NCBI GenBank assembly: GCA_046498385.1
Contig: JAWOAU010000084.1
Location: forward strand, 1 to 63,693
Length of the DNA stretch: 63,693 bases
Direction of reading: 5' to 3'
Origin: Halarchaeoplasma sp046498385
Lineage (GTDB): Archaea; Thermoplasmatota; Thermoplasmata; Halarchaeoplasmatales; Halarchaeoplasmataceae
Shown: positions 26,183 through 35,078 of the stretch, piece by piece
Position numbering within the stretch: the stretch's first letter is position 1
How the letters are laid out: every line of letters begins with the position of its first letter
Notes under the pieces: model-generated
Database searches by the model: none
What the model was told of the DNA's origin: nothing
Seen by the model: only the letters and a program-made list of their open reading frames with translations
Position numbers and translations under genes: made by a program

Positions 26183-27037
26183 GTGGATAGAAAAACCATA
26201 CCTCTCGTTGCAGTGGTATTGTTCATGATAACCGCCTGGATAATGGGTGCTCTATTTCACACTATCGAGTCTATCGAGGGTAGTCAGTTTCCTCGATATA
26301 GACGAGATACCTGGTCTGATGAAGGTGATGAAATCTCCTCTGATAGAGCCTTCGTAAAGAAGTTTTTAGTGGCAGGTATACTTTCATTGATCACTCTGAT
26401 TGTTACATGGGGGGTGATGGCATATTTGTACGAGGGCATGAACAAACTTTTGTTTCAGGGCATCGTGGCCGCAGCCGCGGTCGGCGTGTTTTTGGTGGTA
26501 ATACTAGCACCCATTGATATATGCGCTTTCACCAGTATGCCGGAGAGGGCCGCGATAGGGGAGATAAGTCCGGATACAAACGATTATGACCCCGAAGCCC
26601 CTACGCAAACAAACTATTTGCTCCCCTTCATAATCGTAGTTGTATTCACCGCGTTTGTCGTTATCCGCGAGTATCTCTCAATATCCTCCCGAAAAGAAAC
26701 AAAAAAACAGGCTAAAGATAGTGTAAGCGAAACCATCGACCGCACATTGAAAAAACTTTACCGCGGGGCGGATGTCCGTTCTGCTATAATCCGGTGTTAC
26801 ATTGAGATGTCCTATCATCTGGAGGAAAAAGGGATAAGGAACAAACACCACCTAACCTCCAGGGAATTCAGAACAAAAGCACTAAAAAAACTTGATATAC
26901 CGCCAGAACTGCTCTTCAACCTTACCTCTATATTCGAGGAAGCCCGCTACAGTAAACATCCCATGGGAGAAAAAGAAAACAATAAAGCCATAGATAACCT
27001 TCGGCAGTTGAAAAAAGCGCTGACCGATAACGGCTGA
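26183..27037 (+). CDS. Membrane protein with C-terminal DUF4129 domain, copy 1
   Basis: There are four hydrophobic helices (near residues 8-30, 55-80, 90-112 and 150-170). The cytoplasmic C-terminal domain has TIDRTLKKLYRGADVRSAIIRCYIEM and EEARYSKHPMGEKE, the pattern of DUF4129. Such proteins occur with DUF58, MoxR ATPases and transglutaminases. It starts with GTG after AAGGAG. It begins a plus-strand run of five membrane or envelope genes and is a paralogue of the next gene. The role is unknown; assembly or quality control of surface proteins is a family-level guess. Confidence 0.8.
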   Translation: MDRKTIPLVAVVLFMITAWIMGALFHTIESIEGSQFPRYRRDTWSDEGDEISSDRAFVKKFLVAGILSLITLIVTWGVMAYLYEGMNKLLFQGIVAAAAVGVFLVVILAPIDICAFTSMPERAAIGEISPDTNDYDPEAPTQTNYLLPFIIVVVFTAFVVIREYLSISSRKETKKQAKDSVSETIDRTLKKLYRGADVRSAIIRCYIEMSYHLEEKGIRNKHHLTSREFRTKALKKLDIPPELLFNLTSIFEEARYSKHPMGEKENNKAIDNLRQLKKALTDNG

Positions 27038-27116
27038 TAAAAATGCGGCTTCTGCAAAAGGTTTAAACAGACAATCCAATATATTTCTACGTAATTCAAC
27101 AAAAATATCAAAATAG

Positions 27117-28001
27117 GTGTGGCATCTGAAATTCGAAAAAAGTACCGGTTTGATAATCGCAGCGGTGATATTCCTTTTATCCGCATGGGTCATGGGCAGC
27201 CTTTTTTATATTCTCCCGGATATCACCGGAGAAGGTTCACTTGCTCCAGAGTATACCGTCGAAGAGGCGGAGGGCATCGACGAAGGGATGTTTGAGATCG
27301 CTCCGATATATCTGCGGATTATTAGGTGGATTGTGATTATCGGGGCGGTGTCGATACTCATAGGCGCCGCGGTTGTACACTTAACCGATGAAAGAATTAA
27401 TTCCCTAGCGGGATTTGTTGGAAACCTTGTGGGCTTAGCCATAGGCGCCTTAATTGGGCTATATTTTAAACAGATTATAGGGTATATAACACAGGGAAGT
27501 TGGCCTTTCCGTGGCGGTAGCAGTCTGACCGGTGGTTTTAACCCGGCTGAACAGGTGCTTTCCGGACCAATTGACTCCAACTTATACGTACCCGTTGGTA
27601 TCATGGTAGTACTGGTTTCCCTGCTTTTGGTGAAGGGCGCACTTAATTTACTGAGGAAAGAAGAGGTACCTGATGTGGAAAAGGATGTCAGCGACACCAT
27701 TGATCGTACACTCAAGGACCTATACGGTGGTAAGGATACAAAGTCCGCTATAATGCGGTGCTACATAGAGATGAGCGAGCAAATACAGGAACGAGGTATC
27801 AACGAAAGGGAGTTCTTTACACCCCGTGAGTTCAGGGCAAAGGCGGTGGAAAAGCTTGATGTGAGTCAGGCTCCTTTGTTTGTACTTACTTCTATGTTTG
27901 AAAAGGCACGATACAGCCACCACCCATTAAGTGAAGAAGAAAAGAAAAAATCCATATCTAGTCTTGAAGATCTGAAGAAACAACTGGAGGTGGCGGGATG
28001 A
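27117..28001 (+). CDS. Membrane protein with C-terminal DUF4129 domain, copy 2
   Basis: This 294-residue protein matches the preceding gene in plan: an N-terminal helix AAVIFLLSAWVMGSLFY, three more helices, then the DUF4129 domain with TIDRTLKDLYGGKDTKSAIMRCYIEM and EKARYSHHPLSEEE. The two arose by tandem duplication but are now well diverged in the extracellular loops. The start GTG is weakly supported. Its stop overlaps the next start as ATGA, so coupling with the following gene is expected. Confidence 0.8.
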   Translation: MWHLKFEKSTGLIIAAVIFLLSAWVMGSLFYILPDITGEGSLAPEYTVEEAEGIDEGMFEIAPIYLRIIRWIVIIGAVSILIGAAVVHLTDERINSLAGFVGNLVGLAIGALIGLYFKQIIGYITQGSWPFRGGSSLTGGFNPAEQVLSGPIDSNLYVPVGIMVVLVSLLLVKGALNLLRKEEVPDVEKDVSDTIDRTLKDLYGGKDTKSAIMRCYIEMSEQIQERGINEREFFTPREFRAKAVEKLDVSQAPLFVLTSMFEKARYSHHPLSEEEKKKSISSLEDLKKQLEVAG

Positions 28002-28570
28002 AAGGCGCTATAATTCGGTTTATAAATACAGGCTACACTCTGCTGATACTGATCGCCGTTGTTTTTCTAACCCTCTCCCTACCCTTCCTATGGGGCCCTT
28101 TAAAAGCCGTCATCGTGCTTTTCATACTGTTCTTTTTGGGGTTACTAGTGGTGCAGGATTTGATAGTATTCAGCAAATCCACTATAGAATGGGAGCGTAC
28201 TGAGACCTTGGATAATATAGAACACATGTTGATGCCTTCTGTTCAGGTATTCGTTAAAGGTGCCATAGAGGGTTCGGAATACAGCCGGGAAAGGGTACAC
28301 GACGATATACGCAGATGGTTCTTCTCAAGGGTCGAGACCGAACGAGGCACGGATAACAAAAAACTAGATGATATCAAGGATGATACCGCGGCATTGGAGC
28401 AATTTCTGGGAGACAAGATGATTGCGGAGTTCATAGTGCATGGTTATGAAGGTCCGTCCTTCGACAAAAACAAAGCAAATAAGTTTCTATTCGAGAACAC
28501 GGGCAGAAGAGATAAAGGGTATGAGAAGTGGCTGAAGGAGTTGTTGAAACGTATGGAGGAATGGGAGTGA
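27998..28570 (+). CDS. Small membrane protein of the DUF58 operon
   Basis: Two hydrophobic helices (residues ~12-32 and 36-58) form a hairpin near the N-terminus. They are followed by a soluble, charged helical domain of ~130 residues with no motif I recognise. It overlaps the genes on both sides (ATGA before, GTGA after), so the three products are made together. It probably pairs with the DUF58 protein, as small membrane proteins do in MoxR-type operons, but this is inference. Confidence 0.75.
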   Translation: MKGAIIRFINTGYTLLILIAVVFLTLSLPFLWGPLKAVIVLFILFFLGLLVVQDLIVFSKSTIEWERTETLDNIEHMLMPSVQVFVKGAIEGSEYSRERVHDDIRRWFFSRVETERGTDNKKLDDIKDDTAALEQFLGDKMIAEFIVHGYEGPSFDKNKANKFLFENTGRRDKGYEKWLKELLKRMEEWE

Positions 28571-29832
28571 TACATAGGAGTCGGACATCTGCGGCTCTTG
28601 TAACACTAGCCATGACCGCCTTGGTTTTCTCGATCTTTTATGGAAGCTGGACCTTACTAGCTTCTTCAATCGTGCTTATCTCCGTTGTTATAATATCCTT
28701 TAAAGACATACCCCCAGATAATATCGATGTGGAGGTACGGATAGGGCGTGAGGAGATCCATCTTCACGAGGGCGACGACTTTCAATTCAAAATCCATATC
28801 AATAACCAAGGGAAGTCTCTGGAATTCTTGGAGGTGTTCCATGAATTACCCCCTGAGTTGGAAGTTATAGAAGGGTCGAACCACAATTTACTCTCACTTG
28901 ATGCTAGTGAGGAAAAGACCGTTACATATCGGGTTTCCGTTCCTCTGCGGGGTGATTATCCCGTATCCAAACTCCGTCTACGGGCCAGGGACTACTTCGG
29001 AATCTTTAGAACAGAACGTGTGGTCCATAAACCCTTTTCTATCCACGTACTTCCGGCGGAAGAGAAGATGAAACAGGGAAAAATACGTCCTTGCTATCCA
29101 AAGAACAGGTTGGGGAATATATCTTCAAAGGCGGTAGGCGTGGGAACAGAATTCTTTTCACTGCGGGAATACCGCGCCGGGGATAGGATGAAAGATATAA
29201 ACTGGAAGGCCACCGCTAAAAACCTGGAACCTATAACCAACGATTTCGAAGGCGAGATGAGCGGTGATGTCATACTGATAGTCGATGGGTTCAAGGGCTC
29301 GAACATAGGCAGCATCAGAGACAATACCTTCAGCGCTTCGGTCAGGGCCGCCGCTACCCTTTCTTCAAACATATTGGCTGACCGCAATCGGGTAGGCCTG
29401 ATAGTACTGGGAGAAAGACTTTCCTGGGTATATCCCGGGTACGGCAGGGGACAGTACTATAAGATAATAGCTCAACTGAGCTCCCTAACTTCGGGCGGTC
29501 TATGGCAGCTTCACGAAGTGCAGGGTATACTACAACGTTTCTTTCCCTCACGCTGTTTGCTTATAATCATATCCCCTCTAACCAATCCGAAGGTGACAGA
29601 GGCCATATATGATATGACCCGGCGCAAGTACAATATTTTAATCATATCTCCATCTCCACTGGCTATAGAACGAAGGATCGGTGATTCAGCGGAAGAGTTG
29701 GCGGAGAAAATGTACACTTTAAATCGTAATAATACTATTAACCAACTTTGGAGGTACTGTACGGTACTTGATTGGGATCCCCATGAACCTTTAGAGCTTG
29801 CTGTTGAGGAGGTGGGACGATACCGAAGATAA
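28567..29832 (+). CDS. DUF58-domain membrane protein
   Basis: Two N-terminal helices (TSAALVTLAMTALVFSIFYG and the next) precede a beta-rich region and the DUF58 core. The core has the motif FSLREYRAGDRMKDINWKATAKN and a von Willebrand A-like fold (VILIVDGFKGSN). DUF58 proteins are usually partners of MoxR AAA ATPases; no MoxR gene is seen here. The GTG at 28567 is chosen because it overlaps the previous stop as GTGA, and the frame upstream is inside the previous gene. The C-terminus reaches into the ribosome site of the next gene. Confidence 0.85.
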   Translation: MIHRSRTSAALVTLAMTALVFSIFYGSWTLLASSIVLISVVIISFKDIPPDNIDVEVRIGREEIHLHEGDDFQFKIHINNQGKSLEFLEVFHELPPELEVIEGSNHNLLSLDASEEKTVTYRVSVPLRGDYPVSKLRLRARDYFGIFRTERVVHKPFSIHVLPAEEKMKQGKIRPCYPKNRLGNISSKAVGVGTEFFSLREYRAGDRMKDINWKATAKNLEPITNDFEGEMSGDVILIVDGFKGSNIGSIRDNTFSASVRAAATLSSNILADRNRVGLIVLGERLSWVYPGYGRGQYYKIIAQLSSLTSGGLWQLHEVQGILQRFFPSRCLLIIISPLTNPKVTEAIYDMTRRKYNILIISPSPLAIERRIGDSAEELAEKMYTLNRNNTINQLWRYCTVLDWDPHEPLELAVEEVGRYRR

Positions 29833-29864
29833 AGATAACGGAGGATATTCAGTCACTTATACCG

Positions 29865-30383
29865 ATGGTAGTGGCTGGATTTTTTGCTTCCGTTGTTTCT
29901 CTGCATTCCTCTATGTGGTTCATCCCACTTATTTTTTCCTTGATGGCCATGTTTAGTGCTTTCATGGGTTTCAAAAATCTTTTTTATGCTTTCCTCGCCG
30001 CTTCCGGCGCTTCTTTCGTTTACATCAACCGCTTTATACCATACAGCGAACTCGCACTATTCAGAATCATAGGCGTGTTGCTTGTGTTTTACGTGGCCTG
30101 GAGGTCCTATGTTGTCCATAGACTCTTCCGTAAAGCGGACTCTCCAGATGACTTGACCCGTTTTAAAGTAAATTGTCATATCAAGCTGCTGGTCAACGCC
30201 TTCTTGGCTTGTGCTTTATCTTTTCTTGGGGCTATCACGGCGTTTCAGGGATACCGTGGTACCACATCATTTCCTACGATGTTGTTTCTAGCCTTTTCGT
30301 TTTTGCTTTTTTTTCTGCTATTATTCATGTTACGCTACCTTCCCGAGGGGATTTCAACGACCCGCAGGGGACAAGGTCCCTGA
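29865..30383 (+). CDS. Small polytopic membrane protein, last gene of the DUF58 operon
   Basis: The protein has about five hydrophobic helices with little between them, and a C-terminal tail STTRRGQGP. The listed ATG would start inside the first helix. The frame is open further upstream, reading IPKIKITEDIQSLIP. A strong ribosome site GGAGGTG (29808-29814) stands five bases before ATA at 29820. The actual start may therefore be AUA, or the base call may be wrong. The function is unknown. Confidence 0.65.
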   Translation: MVVAGFFASVVSLHSSMWFIPLIFSLMAMFSAFMGFKNLFYAFLAASGASFVYINRFIPYSELALFRIIGVLLVFYVAWRSYVVHRLFRKADSPDDLTRFKVNCHIKLLVNAFLACALSFLGAITAFQGYRGTTSFPTMLFLAFSFLLFFLLLFMLRYLPEGISTTRRGQGP

Positions 30384-30405
30384 AAACGAGTTCGGGGCAA
30401 AATGT

Positions 30406-30414
30406 TTTATATAT
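30406..30414 (+). promoter_or_regulatory. TATA box of the ftsZ-secE-spt5-rpl11 operon
   Basis: TTTATATAT lies about 58 bases before the chosen ftsZ start, predicting a short leader of around 30 bases. It stands in the gap after the membrane-protein operon. Confidence 0.5.
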
Positions 30415-30467
30415 GGGTGATTGCTTACGGGTATAGATTAATATAACTACTGATGGAGTGTATATTG

Positions 30468-31571
30468 ATGGATTCGATTGTTGAAGAAGCACTTTCCCGA
30501 AGTGGCCCAAGGGGAGTTAGGAATGACGAAAAGCGCGAAACGAGAGGACTCTCTGACGATGACAGAGAGTTGAAGGAAATACTCTCTGGTCTAAAAACAG
30601 ATATAAAGATAATAGGGGCCGGCGGAGGCGGGTGCAACACCATCGACCGAATGGCCGAGGAAGGTCTGCAAGGTGCGATGCTCATCGCAACTAACACTGA
30701 CGCTCAACATCTGTTGACCGTACATGCACAGAGAAAAATACTTCTGGGTCGACGTAAAACTAGAGGACTTGGCGCAGGTGCCCTTCCTCAGGTAGGTAAA
30801 GAGGCCTGCGAGGAAGCTAGAGAGGACCTAAGTGCACTTCTCGAAGGAACGGACCTTGTGTTCGTCACTTGTGGCCTCGGAGGGGGGACAGGCACCGGGG
30901 CGGCACCAGTGATCGCCGAGATTGCTAAAGAACACGGCGCATTGACCGTTGCGGTCTGTACCACACCTTTCAAAGCGGAAGGCATATCTCGATTGGAGAA
31001 TGCGGAATGGGGTTTAGGAAGACTTAAAAGCATAGCGGACACCGTGATAACGGTACCCAACGATAAGCTTCTGGACTTGGTTCCAAGGCTGTCCATCAAT
31101 AAAGCTTTCAAAATAGCAGACGAGGTATTGACACGGTCCATAAAAGGTATCACCGAGATCGTTACCAAACCTGGTCTAGTCAACCTTGACTTCAACGATT
31201 TGAAGACTGTTATGGAGGGTGCCGGCGTAGCAATGATAGGCATGGGCGAAGATGACTCCGAGAACCGTGCCGAAAAGGCCGTGGAAGAAGCCATCAATTC
31301 ACCTCTGTTGGAGGTAGATATAAGCACGGCAAATGCGGCCCTCGTTAACGTGGTCGGTGGAAACGATATGACTGTTTCCGAGGCTGAGAAGGTGGCAGAG
31401 ATTGTGGAAAACAAGATAGGCAAAAATGCCAGGATCATCTGGGGCGCTTCCATCGAACCTACTTTGGACAAGTCCCTTAGGGTAATGGTAGTAATTACAG
31501 GTGTGAAATCCAAACAAATCTTCGGTAGAGAGCATACCAGAGGACGAGAGGAGATACAGAGTGTAGCATGA
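30468..31571 (+). CDS. ftsZ: Cell division GTPase FtsZ
   Basis: FtsZ polymerises into the division ring. The GTP-binding tubulin signature GGGTGTGAAP is intact (residues ~130), as are IGAGGGGCNTI, ATNTDAQHL, and the T7-loop segment LVNLDFNDLKTVM with its catalytic Asp. The length of 367 residues is standard. The C-terminal tail is short (TRGREEIQSVA). The ATG at 30468 is preferred because GGAGTG stands about eight bases upstream; an ATG five codons earlier is possible. It is first in an operon with secE, spt5 and rpl11. The membrane anchor SepF is encoded 8 kb away. Confidence 0.96.
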   Translation: MDSIVEEALSRSGPRGVRNDEKRETRGLSDDDRELKEILSGLKTDIKIIGAGGGGCNTIDRMAEEGLQGAMLIATNTDAQHLLTVHAQRKILLGRRKTRGLGAGALPQVGKEACEEAREDLSALLEGTDLVFVTCGLGGGTGTGAAPVIAEIAKEHGALTVAVCTTPFKAEGISRLENAEWGLGRLKSIADTVITVPNDKLLDLVPRLSINKAFKIADEVLTRSIKGITEIVTKPGLVNLDFNDLKTVMEGAGVAMIGMGEDDSENRAEKAVEEAINSPLLEVDISTANAALVNVVGGNDMTVSEAEKVAEIVENKIGKNARIIWGASIEPTLDKSLRVMVVITGVKSKQIFGREHTRGREEIQSVA

Positions 31572-31581
31572 GGTTAGGCAG

Positions 31582-31815
31582 ATGGATATACTGGAGAGAT
31601 CGTGGGACGTACAAAAGAAAATCGAAGAACGGGCTGGAAGGATAGGCAAGGGAAAATACGGTCGTGTCCTGAAGATGGCGAGAAAACCCGATATGGAGGA
31701 GTACAAAAAAACCCTCGCCATCTGTTTTTTAGGTATTATATTGATAGGCGGGTTGGGATTTTTGATATATTGGCTCTTTGACAATATACCCGAATATCTT
31801 AATTTGATGATTTGA
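31582..31815 (+). CDS. secE: Protein translocase subunit SecE / Sec61 gamma
   Basis: This 77-residue protein has the family layout: an amphipathic, positively charged N-terminal half (EYKKTLAICFLG) and one C-terminal transmembrane helix (residues ~47-67). SecE clamps the SecY channel. The position between ftsZ and spt5 is the typical euryarchaeal order. Ten bases separate it from ftsZ. Confidence 0.9.
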   Translation: MDILERSWDVQKKIEERAGRIGKGKYGRVLKMARKPDMEEYKKTLAICFLGIILIGGLGFLIYWLFDNIPEYLNLMI

Positions 31816-31830
31816 TGAGAGGTAATTCAT

Positions 31831-32733
31831 ATGGGTCTTCTAGATGATTTTAGCGAAGAAGAGATAGAGACAATTCCCGAAGAACGAAAAGCCGTGGAGG
31901 AAGAGAAGGAGCCCATGGGTATACTCGTGGAGGCAGATTCAAAACACGAATCCATAACTACCGGCAAGGGTCATGTTTACAATGTTAATGTAATAAACAG
32001 GACCGGCAAGGAGCAGACCGTAGAGGTAACCACCAAGCTCCTGTATGAGACCGATGAGTTCAACAGGGTTCATTGGAAGGTAAAAATCGGTGAAAAACTG
32101 CTTTCTAAGGAGGAGGACGTATTTCGAAAGGAGGTGGAAATCGAAAATGGAGGTTCTAAAACTCTTAAGATAGAGGTACAGGCTCCAGACGGTGCTAGAT
32201 ACGGTGAGAAGATGGAGGTGATTGTGGAAGCCACCTCTAAAAAAGACTATTTTTTATCTGATTCCATAAATTTGATGACCATTGCAAGACCTACCGTTAT
32301 TGCGGTTAAAACGCAGATTGGTCAGGAAAAAAACGTAGGCGATTATCTTGCCAGCTTAGCTAAAAATAAAAAATTAGGTATATTTTCGATATTAAGCCCT
32401 AAACCGGTTAGAGGTTATATATTCATGGAGGTCATGACTCCTCAAATTATAGAGGAGGCTATCGGCGGGATAAGGAAAGCCAAAGGCGTGGTGCAGGGCG
32501 AAACAGATATAAACGAGATCGAACACTTCCTGGCACCCAAGCTTGCCGTTGAAGGTATAGCTGAGGGAGATATAGTCGAACTCTCCGCAGGTCCCTTCAA
32601 AGGCGAAAAGGCAAGGGTCACCCAGATAGACGAATCCAACGATGAGATAACCGTTGAGCTATTCGAAGCGACGGTACCGATTCCCGTTACCGTTAGAGGT
32701 GATCATGTGCGAGTATTGGAAAAAGAAACGTAA
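31831..32733 (+). CDS. spt5: Transcription elongation factor Spt5 with extra N-terminal beta domain
   Basis: Spt5, with Spt4, closes the RNA polymerase clamp and promotes elongation. The C-terminal half is normal: an NGN domain (residues ~155-235, TVIAVKTQIGQE to RGYIFMEV) and a KOW domain (VELSAGPFKGEKARV). The first ~150 residues are extra. They comprise an acidic start and a beta-sandwich-like block (VYNVNVINRTGKEQTVEV, KTLKIEVQAPDGARYGE) resembling NEW3/COG1470-type Ig-like domains. Most archaeal Spt5 proteins are only ~150 residues. The gene lies in the usual place between secE and rpl11; the Spt4 gene is at 60.3 kb. Confidence 0.9.
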   Translation: MGLLDDFSEEEIETIPEERKAVEEEKEPMGILVEADSKHESITTGKGHVYNVNVINRTGKEQTVEVTTKLLYETDEFNRVHWKVKIGEKLLSKEEDVFRKEVEIENGGSKTLKIEVQAPDGARYGEKMEVIVEATSKKDYFLSDSINLMTIARPTVIAVKTQIGQEKNVGDYLASLAKNKKLGIFSILSPKPVRGYIFMEVMTPQIIEEAIGGIRKAKGVVQGETDINEIEHFLAPKLAVEGIAEGDIVELSAGPFKGEKARVTQIDESNDEITVELFEATVPIPVTVRGDHVRVLEKET

Positions 32734-32748
32734 ATATGATGTGATAAC

Positions 32749-33237
32749 ATGGCAAAAGAAACTATAGAAGCATTGGTTGATGGTGGTGAAGCAAGCGCCG
32801 GTCCGCCTCTAGGACCGCAGCTGGGTCCATTGGGTGTGAATATAATGGTGAATATAATGGAGATAGTTAACGCTATCAACGACAAGACTCAAAAATTCCA
32901 GGGCATGAAGGTCCCTATTAAGCTGACTCTCGACACTGAAACAAAGGAGTACGAGATAACCGTAGGTACTCCTCCTACTACGGCCCTTATCAAGGAAAAA
33001 CTTGGTATAGACAAAGGTAGCGGTAGCCCCGCTACTCACAAGGTGGCGGATATCGGCATAAACGAGATAATGCAGATCGCCGATATGAAAGATGAAGCTC
33101 TGTTAGGCAAGGATCCTAAGATGAGGGCAAAAGAGGTCATGGGAACCTGCGTGTCCATGGGCATCACCGTGGATGGAAAGGACCCGAGAGAGGCCCAAAA
33201 AGTCCTCGACGAGGGTGAGTACGACAGCTTTTTCTGA
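32749..33237 (+). CDS. rpl11: Large ribosomal subunit protein uL11
   Basis: uL11 binds the GTPase centre of 23S rRNA. The start MAKETIEALVDGGEASAGPP, the PLGPQLGPLGVN segment and the C-terminal rRNA-binding part (MRAKEVMGTCVSMGITVDGK) are typical. The length of 162 residues is normal. It usually precedes rpl1, rpl10 and rpl12 in archaea; here it is the last gene of the operon and is followed by decayed sequence. Confidence 0.96.
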   Translation: MAKETIEALVDGGEASAGPPLGPQLGPLGVNIMVNIMEIVNAINDKTQKFQGMKVPIKLTLDTETKEYEITVGTPPTTALIKEKLGIDKGSGSPATHKVADIGINEIMQIADMKDEALLGKDPKMRAKEVMGTCVSMGITVDGKDPREAQKVLDEGEYDSFF

Positions 33238-33345
33238 ACCTTTGAAGGGTAGAACCGCGGTGTCACATTTATCCCGTAGCCGCACTTCAGTTCACATCTG
33301 GGAAAATATAAATACAGTGCGCCCTATATCTATAATGTGTAATTC

Positions 33346-34035
33346 ATGTATTTGAAGAGGGTCGCTGCAGTATGTACATTGGTGCTAATTCTATCGGGTT
33401 TTATGGTTTTCGGCCACGGCCAAACAGAATAGGATCGAGTGGATGCATAGTTGGTCCGGCGATATACCTTACGGCGAGGATCACAACAACGAGATAACCG
33501 TGTTCAGGGATGGTAACAAGACCATCACAGCCCACTTTGAGAGGCGGGAGTTCTCTTTGAACATAAGTGTCGAGGGAGATGGTCGACCATACCTTCAGTA
33601 GGATATCATACTTATCTTTACGAGGATGAGGATACTCTGGAAGTCACTCTCACTGATAGTGCGAGTAATGCAGGACTGCTGGATGGCACCATAGATGTGG
33701 TCGTGGATGATGCTGTAGTTTACACCCTAGACATCCCGGCAGAGGATAGTGCGGAACACACGTTCACCCATACCTTCGACGAGCCCGGTACTTACGAGAT
33801 CGAGTTCGACGAGTTGACGGAGACGGTGGTTGTGGAGGAAAGCTTCCCCTTGTGGATACTTCCTGTCATCGGTATCGTAGTCGTACTGGTGCTGCTTGTT
33901 ATGTACCTGGTTAAAAATAGAGGGGAGCTAGGAATCTCGCTTTCGGATGATGAGGAGTTGGTGGATGATACTGACCAAGAACCTGAAAATCCCGTCGATG
34001 TTTCGGAGGAAGAGGTGCCCGAAGACGAACCGTAG
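33346..34035 (+). pseudogene. Broken gene for a secreted, membrane-anchored protein (two frameshifts)
   Basis: The start MYLKRVAAVCTLVLILSGF is a clear signal peptide but meets TAG at 33430-33432. Coding-like sequence continues one frame over (IEWMHSWSGDIPYGEDHNNE) to TAG at 33599-33601. It then returns to the first frame (TIPSVGYHTYLYEDEDTLEV) through a PKD-like end (HTFDEPGTYEIEF), a membrane helix (LWILPVIGIVVVLVLLVMYL) and an acidic tail. The two shifts cancel, so either the gene has decayed mildly or the sequence has two errors. Confidence 0.75.
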
Positions 34036-34359
34036 GCATCCAACACGAAGCTGAAACGCCTGAGCAGCGACAACGCCCAGCGGTTCTGGTGCTTCGATAA
34101 GGGCGGAAGTGATATTTTTCAATACAACATTTACAGGGCAACCACTGGCTATGACTACTGCTCCATAGGTAACGTGAGCAGTGATAGAACCGTATTTGTT
34201 GCCCATCTATATGATAAGGCTTTCGATGTAGGCTCTACAACTGGTGATGTTCTGTACTATAGGGTGGCCGCTATAAACAAATGTAACCATTATTATTTCG
34301 ATCGACTTCTTGATGGTTTACACACTGGGGCATGGGAACGAGCCATTATAAATATTTAA
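34036..34359 (+). pseudogene. Fibronectin type III-like gene fragment
   Basis: Right after the preceding stop, the same frame stays open and reads like the inside of an FnIII module: IFQYNIYRATTGYDYCSIGNV, then VLYYRVAAINKCN. There is no start codon or membrane anchor that fits. It looks like a leftover from a larger surface-protein gene. Confidence 0.55.
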
Positions 34360-34364
34360 TACGG

Positions 34365-35077
34365 ATGGCGTTATCGGTGTTTGTAGTGTGTGATAAAGAA
34401 GATATTGAAGGTATGCTCTTGGAGATGTCAAAGGTCTTTGAGAAAAAGCTGTCCGACGACTATGATATCAGTGTTAACATAACCGTGGACGAGATAGTAT
34501 GGCACATTTCTGCCAAAGATGGTATACTGGAATACGGTCAAGATGAAACCGAAGGTGCGGAATGGGAACTGTTCATGGATGGTGATACACTGCGTAAAAC
34601 ATATGAAGGTGGATGGAGCGGATTAACCGCCGCAGGAAGAGCTCATATACAGGAATTCGCACCGATAAACTTCACCTTGCCCAAAGATAAACCCCCCTTA
34701 GAAGCAATGCAGACAGCATACTTTTTTATGACCCATTTTTCAGCCCGGAATATCCCACCCGTATAAAATTCGGCCCAGACCACACAAGAAAGATACACGG
34801 AGGCAACGCCGCGGCACTCTTTTATCATCCAGGACTTCGCTCTTCTTACTACTGTGTAAAGCATAACGAAGTCTTAAACGAGGACGGTGCTAAAGATCCA
34901 ATGCATCAGAGTTTCATTGTGATCGGTGGAAAGGGTGTAGCTGAAATTGACGGAAAGGACATAGAAGTATCTTCCGGCGATGCCGTTTACGTGCCTCCGA
35001 ACACAGTACACAAGCTCCACCCTTCTGCGGATGAGATGATAGAACTGATTTGGCTAGCTTGGGGTGAAGGTGCATAG
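34365..35077 (+). pseudogene. Frameshifted gene for a two-domain protein ending in a cupin
   Basis: The first part (MALSVFVVCDKEDIEGM to EAMQTAYFF) runs into a T6 tract at 34722-34727. In the listed frame it stops soon afterwards. One frame over, the sequence reads on as YDPFFSPEYPTRIKFGPDH and a cupin (HQSFIVIGGKGVAEIDGK, SGDAVYVPPNTVHKL) to a stop at 35077. A seventh T would restore one protein of about 237 residues. The cupin keeps SGDAVYVPPNTVH but its metal ligands are uncertain. The function is unknown. Confidence 0.75.
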
Positions 35078-35078
35078 A

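Noticed and set aside
31582..33237. Full rpl11-rpl1-rpl10-rpl12 ribosomal operon
   Set aside because: Only rpl11 is present; the downstream sequence in all frames shows broken surface-protein genes, not L1, L10 or L12.
33346..34035. Programmed frameshifting in the broken signal-peptide gene
   Set aside because: There is no slippery heptamer or downstream stem at either shift, and two opposite shifts would be needed. Decay or sequence error is more likely.
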